Shown: in pieces, positions 21,698 through 31,305 of the stretch
Layout of the letters: every line of letters begins with the position of its first letter
Position numbering within the stretch: the first letter of the stretch is position 1
DNA from: Bedellia somnulentella
Taxonomy: Eukaryota; Arthropoda; Insecta; Lepidoptera; Bedelliidae
Direction: 5' to 3'
Assembly (NCBI GenBank): GCA_963576735.1
Contig: OY755170.1
Coordinates: 16,724,875-16,788,874 of the forward strand
DNA length: 64,000 bases
The notes under the pieces: model-generated
Told to the model about the DNA's origin: nothing
The model's input: only the letters and a program-made list of their open reading frames with translations
Database searches by the model: none
Translations under genes and position numbers: made by a program

Positions 21698-24600
21698 CCA
21701 GGACCGGGGGGCAGGTGCTGGCTAGAGAGGAGAAAGCCCCGACAATGACCATCTCACAAGCCTGTAACGGGAACAGTTTGGTGATATTGGGCTGTGTCAA
21801 TGATCAAGACTGTAAGATGACCCTTGATACTGGAGCGTCTAGAACGGTGATCAATCCGGCACTGGTGAAAGCAGCGAATATCAAGTATAGCAGAGATACT
21901 AAGTGTCGGCTACTCTCCGCCTCTGGCCAGCGAATACCTGTCCTTGGTGAACTCTCAGTCAGGATGATGGTTGGCGAGACGTCGTATACTCATCAAGTCA
22001 TTGTGGCTGAGATAATGGATGAATGCATACTAGGACTGGACTTCATGAAGAAATATAACTGCCGGATTGACATAACGAGAGGAATTTTCAAGTGTGGCCA
22101 GGAAGAAATCTTTATACTGGGTGGTCCCGTCGGTGAAGTGACATGCTTGAAAACCATCAATATTCCTGCGCGTTCTCAGAAGTTGGTTCCGGTGATGTTA
22201 CCTGTAGACAGCGAGAAGAAGAGGCATCGTTGTGTGTTGATTGAAGAGACAGGGAAGAACGGGCCAAGGAAATTTCTGACAGCAAGAACTTTGGTTACAA
22301 GCAACAAGACGGCAATAGTGAAGGTAGTCAACCTTGACCAAGAAGATGTACAGCTTAAGCGGGGTGAAGTAGTTGGTCAGTGTGAAGAAGTAGTCTGGAT
22401 GAGGAGCTGTCATTCTCCAAATGGGAAAGTCAAAATGAAAGTCGATAATTCAACTGTAACTGACTTGTTAAGTGAGATCCAGGATGACTTATCTTACTTG
22501 GAGAGGATCAAGGTTAAACAGTTGCTGGTGAAATATGCTGACATCTTCTCAAATGCAGAAGGGGACTTAGGCAGAACATCTTTAGTGCAACACAGAATTG
22601 ATACAGGGGACGAAAGACCTATTAGACAGAGAGCAAGGAGAATCCCAATCGCTAAGGAGAAAGAAGTTGAAGAATTGCTCGAAGACATGAAAAAGAAGAA
22701 GGTCATTAGTCCGTCCTCCAGTCCGTGGTGTTCTCCAGTGGTTCTTGTTAAGAAGAAAGATGGAAGCACACGGTTTTGTGTTGACTACAGGCAACTGAAC
22801 AACGTGACAAAGAAGGACAGCTATCCTTTGCCAAGAATAGATGACACTCTGGATACTTTGAGTGGCATGAAGTGGTTTTCAACCCTGGACTGCAAGTCAG
22901 GCTACTGGCAGGTGGAAATACATCCGACTGATAAAGAGAAGACTGCGTTTTCAACTGGAAAGGGTTTGTGGCAGTTTAACGTCATGCCTTTCGGTCTCTG
23001 CAACGCGCCAGCTACTTTTGAAAGGCTTATGGAGTGTGCGTTGGCGGGATTGGTTGGCGAGGCTTGCCTGGTGTACCTCGACGACGTGGTCATAATAGGC
23101 AAAAGCTTCCAAGACCATCTCAAGAACCTGGAACAAGTCTTTCAGAAAATTCGTGGAGCAAACCTGAAACTGAATCCGAAGAAGTGCCGGCTGTTTAGAA
23201 CTTCAGTGAACTATTTAGGACACGTAATCAGCCGAGAAGGAATTCAGACGGATCCGGAAAAGGTGGAAGCTGTGCAGAAATGGCCGACGCCAAAGGACAA
23301 AACAGACGTGCGAGCTTTTCTCGGCCTTTGCTCGTACTATCGACGTTTTGTAAAAGGGTTTTCTGAGATCGCCAAACCATTGCATCGGTTGACTGAAGAT
23401 AAGAAAACCTTCTCTTGGGATGATGAATGCGAGTTATCTTTCAATGAGCTGAAGAAGAGGCTTTGCGAGACACCTATCCTTGGATATCCACAGCCAGAGG
23501 GACAGTACATCGTTGACAGCGATGCTAGTAATATGGCTATTGGTGGAGTGTTATCACAGATCCAAGGTGACAAGGAAGTTGTGATCGGATATTTCAGCAA
23601 GTCTCTATCTAAAGCGGAAAGAAACTACTGCGTCACGAGAAAGGAACTTCTAGCTGTAGTGAAGACCTTACAGCATTTTTACAAGTATTTGATTGGGAGA
23701 CCGTTCAAGCTTCGAACTGATCATGCTGCACTGAAATGGCTTCTCCAGTTCAAAAACCCGGAAGGACAGGTAGCTCGATGGATCGAACAGCTACAAGAGT
23801 ATGACTTTTCTATCGAGCACCGTAGTGGTAAATCTCATGGCAATGCAGACGCGCTTTCACGTAGACCGTGTCCGGAAGACTGTAAACATTGTAGGAAGCA
23901 AGAGTCGAAGGAGGAGGTCGTGAAAGTGACTCGAATTTGTCCATCGGATGGATGGGAAACAGAAGCTATGCAGAAGGCCCAAGAAGAAGATGAGAACCTC
24001 AGACCCATCATGAAATGGAAGAAGGAAAAACACGATCAACCGGCTTGGAGTGAAGTAGCGTCCACAGGAGTGAGTACGAAAGCTTACTGGGCGCAATGGA
24101 ACAGCCTGGTTCTGATCAATGGTCTACTGTACCGGAGGTGGGAGAAACCCAACGGTAAAGAAGAGCACCTACAATTGGTCGTGCCCAGAGCCAAGGTTAA
24201 AGATGTACTGCGGGAAACACATGACGGTGTTTCGGGCGGGCATCTTGGGGTAAATCGTACGTTGCAGAAGGTTCGTGCGAAGTTTTACTGGCTTCATTGT
24301 AGGGACGACGTACAGGACTGGTGCCGGAAATGTACAACGTGTGCCGCGGTGAAAGGTCCGCAGACCCGGAGTAGAGGGGGATTACGGTTGTACAATGTGG
24401 GAGCTCCCTGGGAGAGGATTGCCGTTGATGTGGCTGGACCGTTTCCACAATCAGAGTCCGGAAATAAATATTTCATGGTGGTGATGGATTACTTCACTAA
24501 GTGGCCTGAAGTGTTTGCCATACCCAATCAAGAAGCAATAACTGTGGCTACAAAACTGGTTGAGGAAGTGATCTGTCGATTTGGCGTGCCCCTGGAGATA

Positions 24601-25272
24601 CACTCTGACCAGGGAAGAAATTTTGAGTCACAAGTATTTCAAGAGGTGTGCAAACTGCTTGGAATGCATAAAACCAGGACGACGCCATATCATCCTCAGT
24701 CAGATGGAATGGTGGAGAGGTTCAACCAAACACTGGAGAGACAGTTGGCGAAGATGGCTGAAAAACATCAGAAGGACTGGGACAAACACATTCCATTATT
24801 TTTACTGTCTTACCGGTCAGCTGTTCACGAAAGCACGAAGGAAACACCTGCTTTCGTCAATTTCGGAAGAGAGCTACGATTGCCTGTAGATTTGTTGACA
24901 GGAGGGTCACCAGATGAGCCGCAGAGTGTAACTGAATATGTAAGCGATTTGAGGGAAAGAATGCAAGATGTACATTCCCTAGTGCGTGAAAATGGTTTAC
25001 ATGCTAGTGAAAAGATGAAAACCAGATATGACCGTAAAGCTAACACGCCGCGTTTCGAAGAGGGTATGCTCGTCTGGTTACACAATCCAACTCGCCAGAA
25101 AGGGAAGTCCCCTAAGTTACAAAATAGGTGGGAAGGACCGTACAAGGTGGTCACTAGAATAAACGATGTAACGTACAGAATTCAACGCCAACCTAGAGGG
25201 GCTTGGAAAATAGTTCACATCGATCGACTTGCGAAGTACCATGGAAGCAATAATACTCGGGACGAGTATTAA
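21586..25272 (+). CDS. Ty3/Gypsy Pol polyprotein (protease, RT, RNase H, integrase)
   Basis: The open frame runs 1228 codons from 21586, though the real Pol is probably made as a Gag-Pol fusion by -1 frameshifting near 21682, so its first ~32 codons may not be used. Domains in order: aspartic protease DTGAS (81-85); reverse transcriptase with YLDD (497-500); RNase H (SDAS, RKEL and TDHAAL motifs); integrase with an HHCC zinc domain starting at His879 and a D948, D1008, E1044 triad (DD35E spacing); and a GPY/F-type module (RWEGPYKV). No chromodomain and no stops. It copies the element's RNA and inserts the DNA. The stop is TAA at 25270. Confidence 0.95.
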   Translation: MLWLREKGPFEIKLPAEEGRKEAGRGFCRKRPGKRALARTGGQVLAREEKAPTMTISQACNGNSLVILGCVNDQDCKMTLDTGASRTVINPALVKAANIKYSRDTKCRLLSASGQRIPVLGELSVRMMVGETSYTHQVIVAEIMDECILGLDFMKKYNCRIDITRGIFKCGQEEIFILGGPVGEVTCLKTINIPARSQKLVPVMLPVDSEKKRHRCVLIEETGKNGPRKFLTARTLVTSNKTAIVKVVNLDQEDVQLKRGEVVGQCEEVVWMRSCHSPNGKVKMKVDNSTVTDLLSEIQDDLSYLERIKVKQLLVKYADIFSNAEGDLGRTSLVQHRIDTGDERPIRQRARRIPIAKEKEVEELLEDMKKKKVISPSSSPWCSPVVLVKKKDGSTRFCVDYRQLNNVTKKDSYPLPRIDDTLDTLSGMKWFSTLDCKSGYWQVEIHPTDKEKTAFSTGKGLWQFNVMPFGLCNAPATFERLMECALAGLVGEACLVYLDDVVIIGKSFQDHLKNLEQVFQKIRGANLKLNPKKCRLFRTSVNYLGHVISREGIQTDPEKVEAVQKWPTPKDKTDVRAFLGLCSYYRRFVKGFSEIAKPLHRLTEDKKTFSWDDECELSFNELKKRLCETPILGYPQPEGQYIVDSDASNMAIGGVLSQIQGDKEVVIGYFSKSLSKAERNYCVTRKELLAVVKTLQHFYKYLIGRPFKLRTDHAALKWLLQFKNPEGQVARWIEQLQEYDFSIEHRSGKSHGNADALSRRPCPEDCKHCRKQESKEEVVKVTRICPSDGWETEAMQKAQEEDENLRPIMKWKKEKHDQPAWSEVASTGVSTKAYWAQWNSLVLINGLLYRRWEKPNGKEEHLQLVVPRAKVKDVLRETHDGVSGGHLGVNRTLQKVRAKFYWLHCRDDVQDWCRKCTTCAAVKGPQTRSRGGLRLYNVGAPWERIAVDVAGPFPQSESGNKYFMVVMDYFTKWPEVFAIPNQEAITVATKLVEEVICRFGVPLEIHSDQGRNFESQVFQEVCKLLGMHKTRTTPYHPQSDGMVERFNQTLERQLAKMAEKHQKDWDKHIPLFLLSYRSAVHESTKETPAFVNFGRELRLPVDLLTGGSPDEPQSVTEYVSDLRERMQDVHSLVRENGLHASEKMKTRYDRKANTPRFEEGMLVWLHNPTRQKGKSPKLQNRWEGPYKVVTRINDVTYRIQRQPRGAWKIVHIDRLAKYHGSNNTRDEY
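21682..21724 (+). promoter_or_regulatory. Gag-Pol -1 ribosomal frameshift signal
   Basis: GGGAAAC at 21682-21688 lies in the gag frame as G GGA AAC, the X XXY YYZ slippery pattern, and slippage moves directly into the pol frame. After a 6-base spacer, TAGCCAG (21695-21701) can pair with CTGGCTA (21718-21724) as a perfect 7-bp stem, with the gag stop inside it. The G-rich loop could extend the pairing or form a pseudoknot. Confidence 0.8.
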
Positions 25273-25275
25273 TGT

Positions 25276-25285
25276 AAGGAGGGGG
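25276..25285 (+). promoter_or_regulatory. Polypurine tract
   Basis: AAGGAGGGGG directly after pol and three bases before the 3' LTR, the expected plus-strand primer of an LTR retrotransposon. Confidence 0.85.
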
Positions 25286-25288
25286 TAA

Positions 25289-25773
25289 TGTTACGACATC
25301 TGTTCGCAAGTAGGAGATAGGATTTGCCACTACTAGATAACAGATGGCGTTACTAGTATTCTAATAAGTAAAGGAATTACTAGATGTTTCTCGAATATCG
25401 ACTTTTCGAGAATGTGGTACTAGAACTTTCTGTAATATTCGCGTATTTGAGATTTGGCATATATAAAGAGCGACGCGTGCTACGGAGTCATTCGAGTGCG
25501 AAGAACTAAAGCGAGAACAAGCGAAATACTAGAGGAAGAAATTAAATACGACAGTGCAGTGATATACGGATTACGGAAATAAGCTTAACGGTGTGGACAG
25601 TGTTACTATAACGGAGTAAATTAGTGTTGTTAATTAGTGCGAGTATCGATAGTTAATTATCGATAGTGTTTGTTGTGTTGTGTAAAGTGCGTTATTGGTT
25701 AATAAATATAATTACACCTTATTGCACGAAAGTGTGACTGGTATTTATCAAATTAAGAACCCGGTACGTAACA
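25289..25773 (+). repeat. 3' LTR
   Basis: 485 bp, no difference from the 5' LTR found on direct reading, followed by the ATAT target duplication. Confidence 0.95.
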
Positions 25774-25933
25774 ATATTAAGCATTAAACTTTAATATACG
25801 AATTAATATTGAAGTAACAATCGCCGTCAAACTAACACGCTGTATATTCTATTTGATCATGTAAATCTATAGCGTCGATAATAACGCTGATGTTTTGTAT
25901 TACCCGTCTAGAGTGACAATAAATAAATTACAG

Positions 25934-26290
25934 ATAGTATACACGGACTTTCTCATCGCTGACTTCACGAGAAGTAAGTACAGAAATAAATAAATGTAAT
26001 CGAATAATACATTTTATAAATATTGCAGATGATAATTTATGACTGTATTGTTGTAAGTAATGAACTCTTTTTATGTATTTTCAGTTAAATATCGCCAAAT
26101 TTATTATAAAAACTGGATTCCAAGCAATAACACACGACATCACTTTCCAACTACAAACGACAATAAAAGGAAGAAAATTAGTTTTAGCTCAACATGTGCA
26201 AGATGTGAAAGAAATTAAATCTGAAAATAATAATAAACAGATTCTGCCTAAGCGTTCTTTTACTGGTAAAAACATAATAAACCTATAAAA
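25934..26290 (+). other. Candidate exon pair of an unrecognised gene
   Basis: A 40-base stretch (25934-25973) sits between TTACAG and GTAAGT, and 26085 onward follows a good acceptor (TATGTATTTTCAG). Joined in the phase this implies, they read through to a TAA near 26215; another frame of the second exon stays open to 26288 (HDITFQLQTTIKGRKL and so on). No family is recognised. It may be the end of a host gene, in which case the Gypsy element would lie in its intron, or a transposon remnant. Confidence 0.3.
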
Positions 26291-26349
26291 AATATGAAGT
26301 TAGGTGAATACTGTTGTTGATTATCTGTTAAAGTATATTGTTCTGTTCT

Positions 26350-27180
26350 ATTATCGTGTTCTTCAATAAAAGTAAATTGTGTTATATATTTCGTTTTATT
26401 GAGTTCTGCAAATTTACTAATACACAACAAATATGCAAAATATCATCTGTATGGCAAACAAGTTTTTATAAAGTCTCAGCCGTTGCATTATCGACATGTA
26501 TCCTAATCCAAGCGATACCGATGTAAGTGGCATCTGTCTCATCTCTTGAAAATTCCCTTTTATCACTTCAAAAAGGTGGCATAACAATTCCTATTTCTTT
26601 TCCACTTTCATTTAAATTTTCTTTATTTGTGGAAGTCCTTTGTCAGCCAAAACAATGTCTCCATTTTCTAAATACCTAATCAACTAATCCTGATTCAACT
26701 GTTATTTGAGCATAGCTTTTCCTTCCACCAGCCACTTTTGATATAAACGAAATGAAGCCTCCGGGTGTAATACCTATGAGCACCTTTGCAGTAAATCCTT
26801 TCTTGTAGCACCACACACGATAATCAACTTTAGATGGTATTTCTACTTAAAACTCTGTACCATCAATAATGGCTCTAGTGTTACTGTAATTTGGATGAAA
26901 GCAAGCCGGCATTTGCAAGCAAGGTTGCTCGATGAGCGAAAGTCTTTACAATAGTATTACATCCTTGGTGCTTGGTTTTTTTTTGGCAAACTTGATAATC
27001 TTCATATTGCTTGATATTTCAGTTTGAATTTCAGAATCACATATATCTTTGCCACTATGTGCATAAATATTGCAGATGCATGTTTTTCCTTCATTTCCGA
27101 CACGCGAAAATATATTAACTTGGCATTATTTGTCAATTTTAGTACTATGAATATTTTCCATCATTTCAATTACAATTGAT
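26350..27180 (-). pseudogene. DDE_Tnp_4 / Harbinger-like transposase pseudogene
   Basis: The minus strand reads, through several frames, YSNTRAIIDGTEF, VEIPSKVDYRVW, KKGFTAKVLIGITPGGFIS, ISKVAGGRKSYAQITVESG, LENGDIVLADKGLPQ, GKEIGIVMPPF, REFSRDETDATY and later MQRLRLYKNL and ILQICCVLVNLQNS. That is the order of insect DDE superfamily endonucleases. The first two catalytic aspartates remain (IIDG and LADKG). The VERIMQ glutamate region is disrupted. Stops and frameshifts show it is dead. Confidence 0.75.
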
Positions 27181-27566
27181 TAGCCGCCGAATGTTCCTTT
27201 TTTTGTCACAGTGCGCGCTGTGATCGATTCGAGTTCCCCCACCCCCTACTTTGCACCCAGCGAATAACCAAAACACATTTCAGTTTCGTGAATTTATGAC
27301 AGACAATAGTTTACTTTCTTTTTGTTGTAATAAAATTAATATTTTCAAACATAAATCATGTCTTTTGTATTTCCGGTTAACGACAGTCCCAGTTCATAAA
27401 AAAAATACGTATGGCTTCATGTATGGTTACAAAAACACGAAACAAACTGCTATATTTCATAGCAGATATTAGTTAGTTAGTTAGTTATTTTACCACTTCA
27501 TTGTTTTAATCTAACGAAAATTTTATGACTCTAAATGTAAGCGCGGCATTAGGCAGTGGGGCAAAG
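27181..27566. other. Spacer, nothing coding seen
   Basis: AT-rich with a TTAG microsatellite (about 27470-27487). The short frame at 27251-27472 shows no known domain. GCGGCATTAGGCAGTGGGGC lies just before the AAT repeat that borders the Dong element. Confidence 0.4.
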
Positions 27567-27655
27567 ATAATAATAATAATAACGATGAGCGTATAGGGCC
27601 GCTCCCCAGGGGTTATCGCTGGGGCGCGTCTGGAGCTGGGGCTGGACGTGGCAGC

Positions 27656-30600
27656 ATGCGGTCCCCCAGCCGCCGCAGACCGGCCCGACCACCTGGCCGG
27701 TCTGCGCGACCACCTCAGCCACCAGATGGCTTGGCATCGGTTGGGAATGGGGCAACTCAGTCCCAGCAGTCGGTGCCCGCCGCTGGTGGAGCTAGGCGCC
27801 GCATGGCATGGACGGTTTATATGAATAGAAATGCCATGCGGGCCTACCTTAGGGCCTCAGGATCAAGAACTGGGCGGACGGGTTATCGGGCAGCAATGTA
27901 CCGCGAATTTCTGCGGCTGGAGCCCAATTTGACCGTCACAGAACAAAACCTGGCGGATCGAGTTCGGTACATACAGCGCTCAGAACTTTTTAGCACTACC
28001 GAACTCGAACAATTGCGACGCGAGGCTGTTCCTCCGCTAGACGAAGAGCCACCTTTGCAGGTTCTCCCTCCAGTCCCTGAACGGGAAATACGGAGGGAGC
28101 CAATTGCTAACCTGCCGGATGTGGGTGGTGCGGAAAGCGATTGGGGAACAGTCTCCCTGGATTTGGATTTGGTGAGGAGCGCACTCGAAGAGACGATCCT
28201 GGAATATCGCCAAGTGCCTCTCGAAAGCAGGCCAAGGCTGCCCCGAGTTCCTCTCAGCATCAAGGTTCGGGATGTCGTTGAGGCCGTCAATAACATGCTG
28301 CCCTCATTTTTAGAGAGCAGCATGGACCTTTGGGATACGGATTCAATTCTCTTTGGCGCCGCAATGACAGTTTGTCAAATTGTCGGCGTCAGGATGCCGC
28401 CAACAAGAGCTGGTGGCTCCCGCCAGGCTGGCAGTACTAGTCCCAGGACTAGAACTAAACCAGCCTGGATGAGGCGGATTGAAAGCCGTATCACAAGGGC
28501 CAGGGTCCTCATCGGCAAACTGACCAGCTTCAGATCAGGCAACAATAGGCCGAGGGTGGTGCGCTTCGTCAGGGAGGCATTCCCTGGTGAGAATGTTTTT
28601 GACAACTCACCGGAGTTTGCCTGTAGACTGGTGGAGCGCATCGATGATCTGAAGCAGAAGATCGCTGCTTGGGGTAAGCGAATTAGGCGATATTCTGAAA
28701 GGGTAAAGAGGTACCAACAGAATCGTCTCTTCATGAGTGACCAGAAGAAGTTCTACAGAACTTTGGAGCGTCCCGATGTGGTTTCGACAGGTCAGCGACC
28801 GGAAAAAGCAGATGTAGTTGCCTTTTGGCGTGGGCTTTGGTCGCTGCCTGTTGATCACGAAGAGGGCCGATGGTTCGAGGCGGTCGAGGGAGCGTGCGAG
28901 CCCATAGCGCCCATGAACCCCGTCAACATATCCGAGGAGGATGTGGTGGCTGCGATCCGTAAGGCTCCGAACTGGAAAAGTCCGGGGCCGGACGGATTGC
29001 ACCATTACTGGTTGAAGGGGTTCGCGCGCTGTCACGCTACTCTCGCCCGTCAGTTCCAAATCGCCCTCGAGAGTGGGACGCTCCCGAACTTCTTAACTAC
29101 TGGGGTCACTCATTTAGCTCCAAAGAGCGATGCTACCGCGGATCCATCACAATACCGCCCCATTACTTGTCTTTGTACAATTTACAAGACCTTGACATCC
29201 GTTCTGAGCTCCAAGATTACTCAACACATTGTTGATAACAATGTGATCTCTGGAGCTCAGAACGGATGTAGGGGCGGTAGTCGCGGTAGCAAGGAGCTGC
29301 TCCTCATCGATGCGGTCGTAGGCCAACTGGTCAAACGCAACCGTCGGAACTTCTCCGCTGGCTGGATAGACTACAGGAAGGCGTTCGATTCGGTACCTCA
29401 TACATGGCTCATGAGGGTCCTCGAGCTGTACAAAATTGATAGTGCAGTTCGACACTTCCTCGGGCAGTGTATGGGGTGCTGGAGAACGATCCTGAGTTTA
29501 GACGGTCAGCGGATGACGGACGCGGATGACCAAATTGATATAAGGCGAGGAATTTTCCAGGGCGATTGCCTGAGTCCAGTTTGGTTTTGCTTGGCCCTGA
29601 ATCCTCTAAGTACACTCTTGGAGAATTCGGGGACAGGCTTTCAGTTTCGGAGAGGCGGACCACGCTTGCCTCATCTCCTCTACATGGATGACCTGAAGCT
29701 TTACGCCCCCACGGCTGACAGATTGGCGGAGCTACTGACGATCACTAATGATTTCAGTGGTTCCGTCAAGATGGAGCTCGGGGTCGATAAGTGTGCGGTC
29801 GTTCATGTGGAGAAGGGGCATGTCGTGCACTCTGATGGTGTCGATGTCATCACCAATCATTTGAGGGCACTCTCCGAGGCTGAAACATACCGGTATCTGG
29901 GCATGTCACAAACCATCGGTGTGAAGGTGGCAGACGTGAAACAGGGTGTTTGCGAGGAGTTTTATGAACGCCTGAAAAGTGTGCTTAATAGCTACTTGTC
30001 AGGCGTTAATAAGATCCGAGCCATTAACTCCTGGGTCATGCCTGTACTGATGTACACGTTTGGCGTGCTCAGATGGACTCAGTCCGAACTAGACGCTCTG
30101 GACAGACGAGTCCGCACGACGATGACCTCTCATCGAATGCATCATCCGAGGTCGTCGGTTATGAGATTGTATATCCCGCGGAAGTGTGGTGGTCGAGGCC
30201 TCTTGAGTGCCAAAACCATGCACAACCGCGAGGTATGCAACCTCAGAAACTATTTTTTGACGATGACGGATGATAGTATTCGGGGAGAGGTGGTCGCTAG
30301 TGATAAAGGACTGACTCCCTTATCGTTGGCCTCACAGGATTGGCGAAACCCGGAGGTACTTAGCACCTCTGATCGGGAGTCCGTATGGAAAGAGAAGGAG
30401 CTGCACGGGAGGTTTTACAAGGTACTTCACGAACCTTTCGTAGACCGTAAAGCCTCCCTGCATTGGCTGCGTTTCGGGGACCTCTTTGGGGAAACCGAAG
30501 GTTTTGTCTGTGCAATACAGGACCAGGTTATCAAGACGCGGAACTATCGGAGATACATCCTAAAGGACGGTACCACAGACATCTGTCGAGCATGTGGCCG

Positions 30601-31168
30601 TCCCGGAGAGTCACTTAGGCATGTTATTTCCGGTTGTTCGGCTCTTGCTAACACTGAGTACTTGCACAGGCACAACCAAGCAGCCAAAATCCTGCATCAG
30701 GAGCTCGCTCTAAAATACGGACTCTTGCAACAGAGGCTGCCGTATTACAAGTATCTGCCGGAGCCAATCCTAGAAAACGACCGTGCCAAAATCTATTGGG
30801 ACCGATCTGTTATGACGGACAGGACTATTCTAGCGAATAAGCCTGATATCGTGGTATGGGATCGGTCGCAGTCGAGGGTGTTTCTAGTGGATGTCACTAT
30901 CCCTCATGACGAGGGTCTCGTGAAAGCCGAAACCGAGAAGCGTCGGAAATATCTCGATCTGGCTCACGAGATCACCGACATGTGGGGTGTGACTTCGACA
31001 GAAATAATCCCAATTGTTTTGTCCGCGAACGGGTTAATTCCAACCAGTCTCGCGACCAACTTGAGGCGGTTGGATTTTTGTGGCGTGTCGGTTCCAGCAC
31101 AAATGCAGAAAGCGGTGCTGCTCGATACGGCTCGGATCGTCCGTCAGTTATTGAACCTGACTCCCTGA
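27656..31168 (+). CDS. R4/Dong LINE protein: reverse transcriptase plus restriction-like endonuclease
   Basis: 1170 residues. The N terminus (1-50) is Arg/Pro-rich with no clear zinc finger. Reverse transcriptase occupies roughly residues 430-760: KSPGPDGLHHYW, YRPITCL, DYRKAFDSVPH, IFQGDCLSP and the catalytic YMDD at 676-679. A C-terminal CCHC motif has C977, C980, H989 and C994. The restriction-like endonuclease is marked by KPD with D1064 and a second aspartate D1079 in FLVDVT. Such single-ORF elements nick a specific target and prime reverse transcription there. The ORF is undisrupted, so this copy may be active. GC content is well above the flanks. Copy 2 at 31306-34393 is nearly identical. 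Confidence 0.93.
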   Translation: MRSPSRRRPARPPGRSARPPQPPDGLASVGNGATQSQQSVPAAGGARRRMAWTVYMNRNAMRAYLRASGSRTGRTGYRAAMYREFLRLEPNLTVTEQNLADRVRYIQRSELFSTTELEQLRREAVPPLDEEPPLQVLPPVPEREIRREPIANLPDVGGAESDWGTVSLDLDLVRSALEETILEYRQVPLESRPRLPRVPLSIKVRDVVEAVNNMLPSFLESSMDLWDTDSILFGAAMTVCQIVGVRMPPTRAGGSRQAGSTSPRTRTKPAWMRRIESRITRARVLIGKLTSFRSGNNRPRVVRFVREAFPGENVFDNSPEFACRLVERIDDLKQKIAAWGKRIRRYSERVKRYQQNRLFMSDQKKFYRTLERPDVVSTGQRPEKADVVAFWRGLWSLPVDHEEGRWFEAVEGACEPIAPMNPVNISEEDVVAAIRKAPNWKSPGPDGLHHYWLKGFARCHATLARQFQIALESGTLPNFLTTGVTHLAPKSDATADPSQYRPITCLCTIYKTLTSVLSSKITQHIVDNNVISGAQNGCRGGSRGSKELLLIDAVVGQLVKRNRRNFSAGWIDYRKAFDSVPHTWLMRVLELYKIDSAVRHFLGQCMGCWRTILSLDGQRMTDADDQIDIRRGIFQGDCLSPVWFCLALNPLSTLLENSGTGFQFRRGGPRLPHLLYMDDLKLYAPTADRLAELLTITNDFSGSVKMELGVDKCAVVHVEKGHVVHSDGVDVITNHLRALSEAETYRYLGMSQTIGVKVADVKQGVCEEFYERLKSVLNSYLSGVNKIRAINSWVMPVLMYTFGVLRWTQSELDALDRRVRTTMTSHRMHHPRSSVMRLYIPRKCGGRGLLSAKTMHNREVCNLRNYFLTMTDDSIRGEVVASDKGLTPLSLASQDWRNPEVLSTSDRESVWKEKELHGRFYKVLHEPFVDRKASLHWLRFGDLFGETEGFVCAIQDQVIKTRNYRRYILKDGTTDICRACGRPGESLRHVISGCSALANTEYLHRHNQAAKILHQELALKYGLLQQRLPYYKYLPEPILENDRAKIYWDRSVMTDRTILANKPDIVVWDRSQSRVFLVDVTIPHDEGLVKAETEKRRKYLDLAHEITDMWGVTSTEIIPIVLSANGLIPTSLATNLRRLDFCGVSVPAQMQKAVLLDTARIVRQLLNLTP

Positions 31169-31272
31169 ACCCGACCGACTGTGCTTTTGTCGGGGAGTAC
31201 CGCCTCTCCCATTTAAAATTTATATTTTCATTTTCAGCCATGGGAGAGGCGAGAAACAAAAATGTTTTCCGA
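31169..31272 (+). promoter_or_regulatory. Dong copy 1 3' UTR with stem-loops
   Basis: CGCCTCTCCCAT (31201-31212) and ATGGGAGAGGCG (31240-31251) form a perfect 12-bp stem around a 27-base AT-rich loop. Upstream, CCCGAC and GTCGGG around 31170-31195 can form a second stem. The same structure recurs at 34426-34476 and 34929-34979. Such 3' structures are usual recognition sites for LINE reverse transcriptases; that role here is inferred. Confidence 0.7.
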
Positions 31273-31305
31273 AATAATAATAATATATATACTATCTTAA
31301 TAATT

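Larger units (their letters stand above)
19913..25773 (+). mobile_element. Complete Ty3/Gypsy LTR retrotransposon
   Basis: Two 485-bp LTRs flank gag and pol; ATAT lies directly outside each end (19909-19912 and 25774-25777), a 4-bp target duplication. Ends are TGTTAC...GTAACA. No env-like frame follows pol. By eye the LTRs show no difference, so insertion looks recent, and all catalytic motifs are present. I do not assign a clade. Confidence 0.95.
27567..31284 (+). mobile_element. R4/Dong-type LINE, copy 1 (full-length ORF)
   Basis: Bounded by ATAATAATAATAATAA at 27567-27582 and AATAATAATAAT at 31273-31284. Known Dong elements of Bombyx insert in TAA repeats, so both borders fit target-directed insertion. 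There is a 70-base leader, one long ORF and a 3' UTR with two hairpins. It is followed head-to-tail by copies 2 and 3. Confidence 0.9.

Noticed and set aside
27470..27490. Telomere repeat
   Set aside because: The run is TTAG, not the insect TTAGG, and has only about four units.
27883..28323. Long minus-strand ORFs across the Dong copies (also at 28607, 29147, 31856, 32396)
   Set aside because: Exact shadows of the sense RT frame, repeated in each copy because the DNA is repeated.
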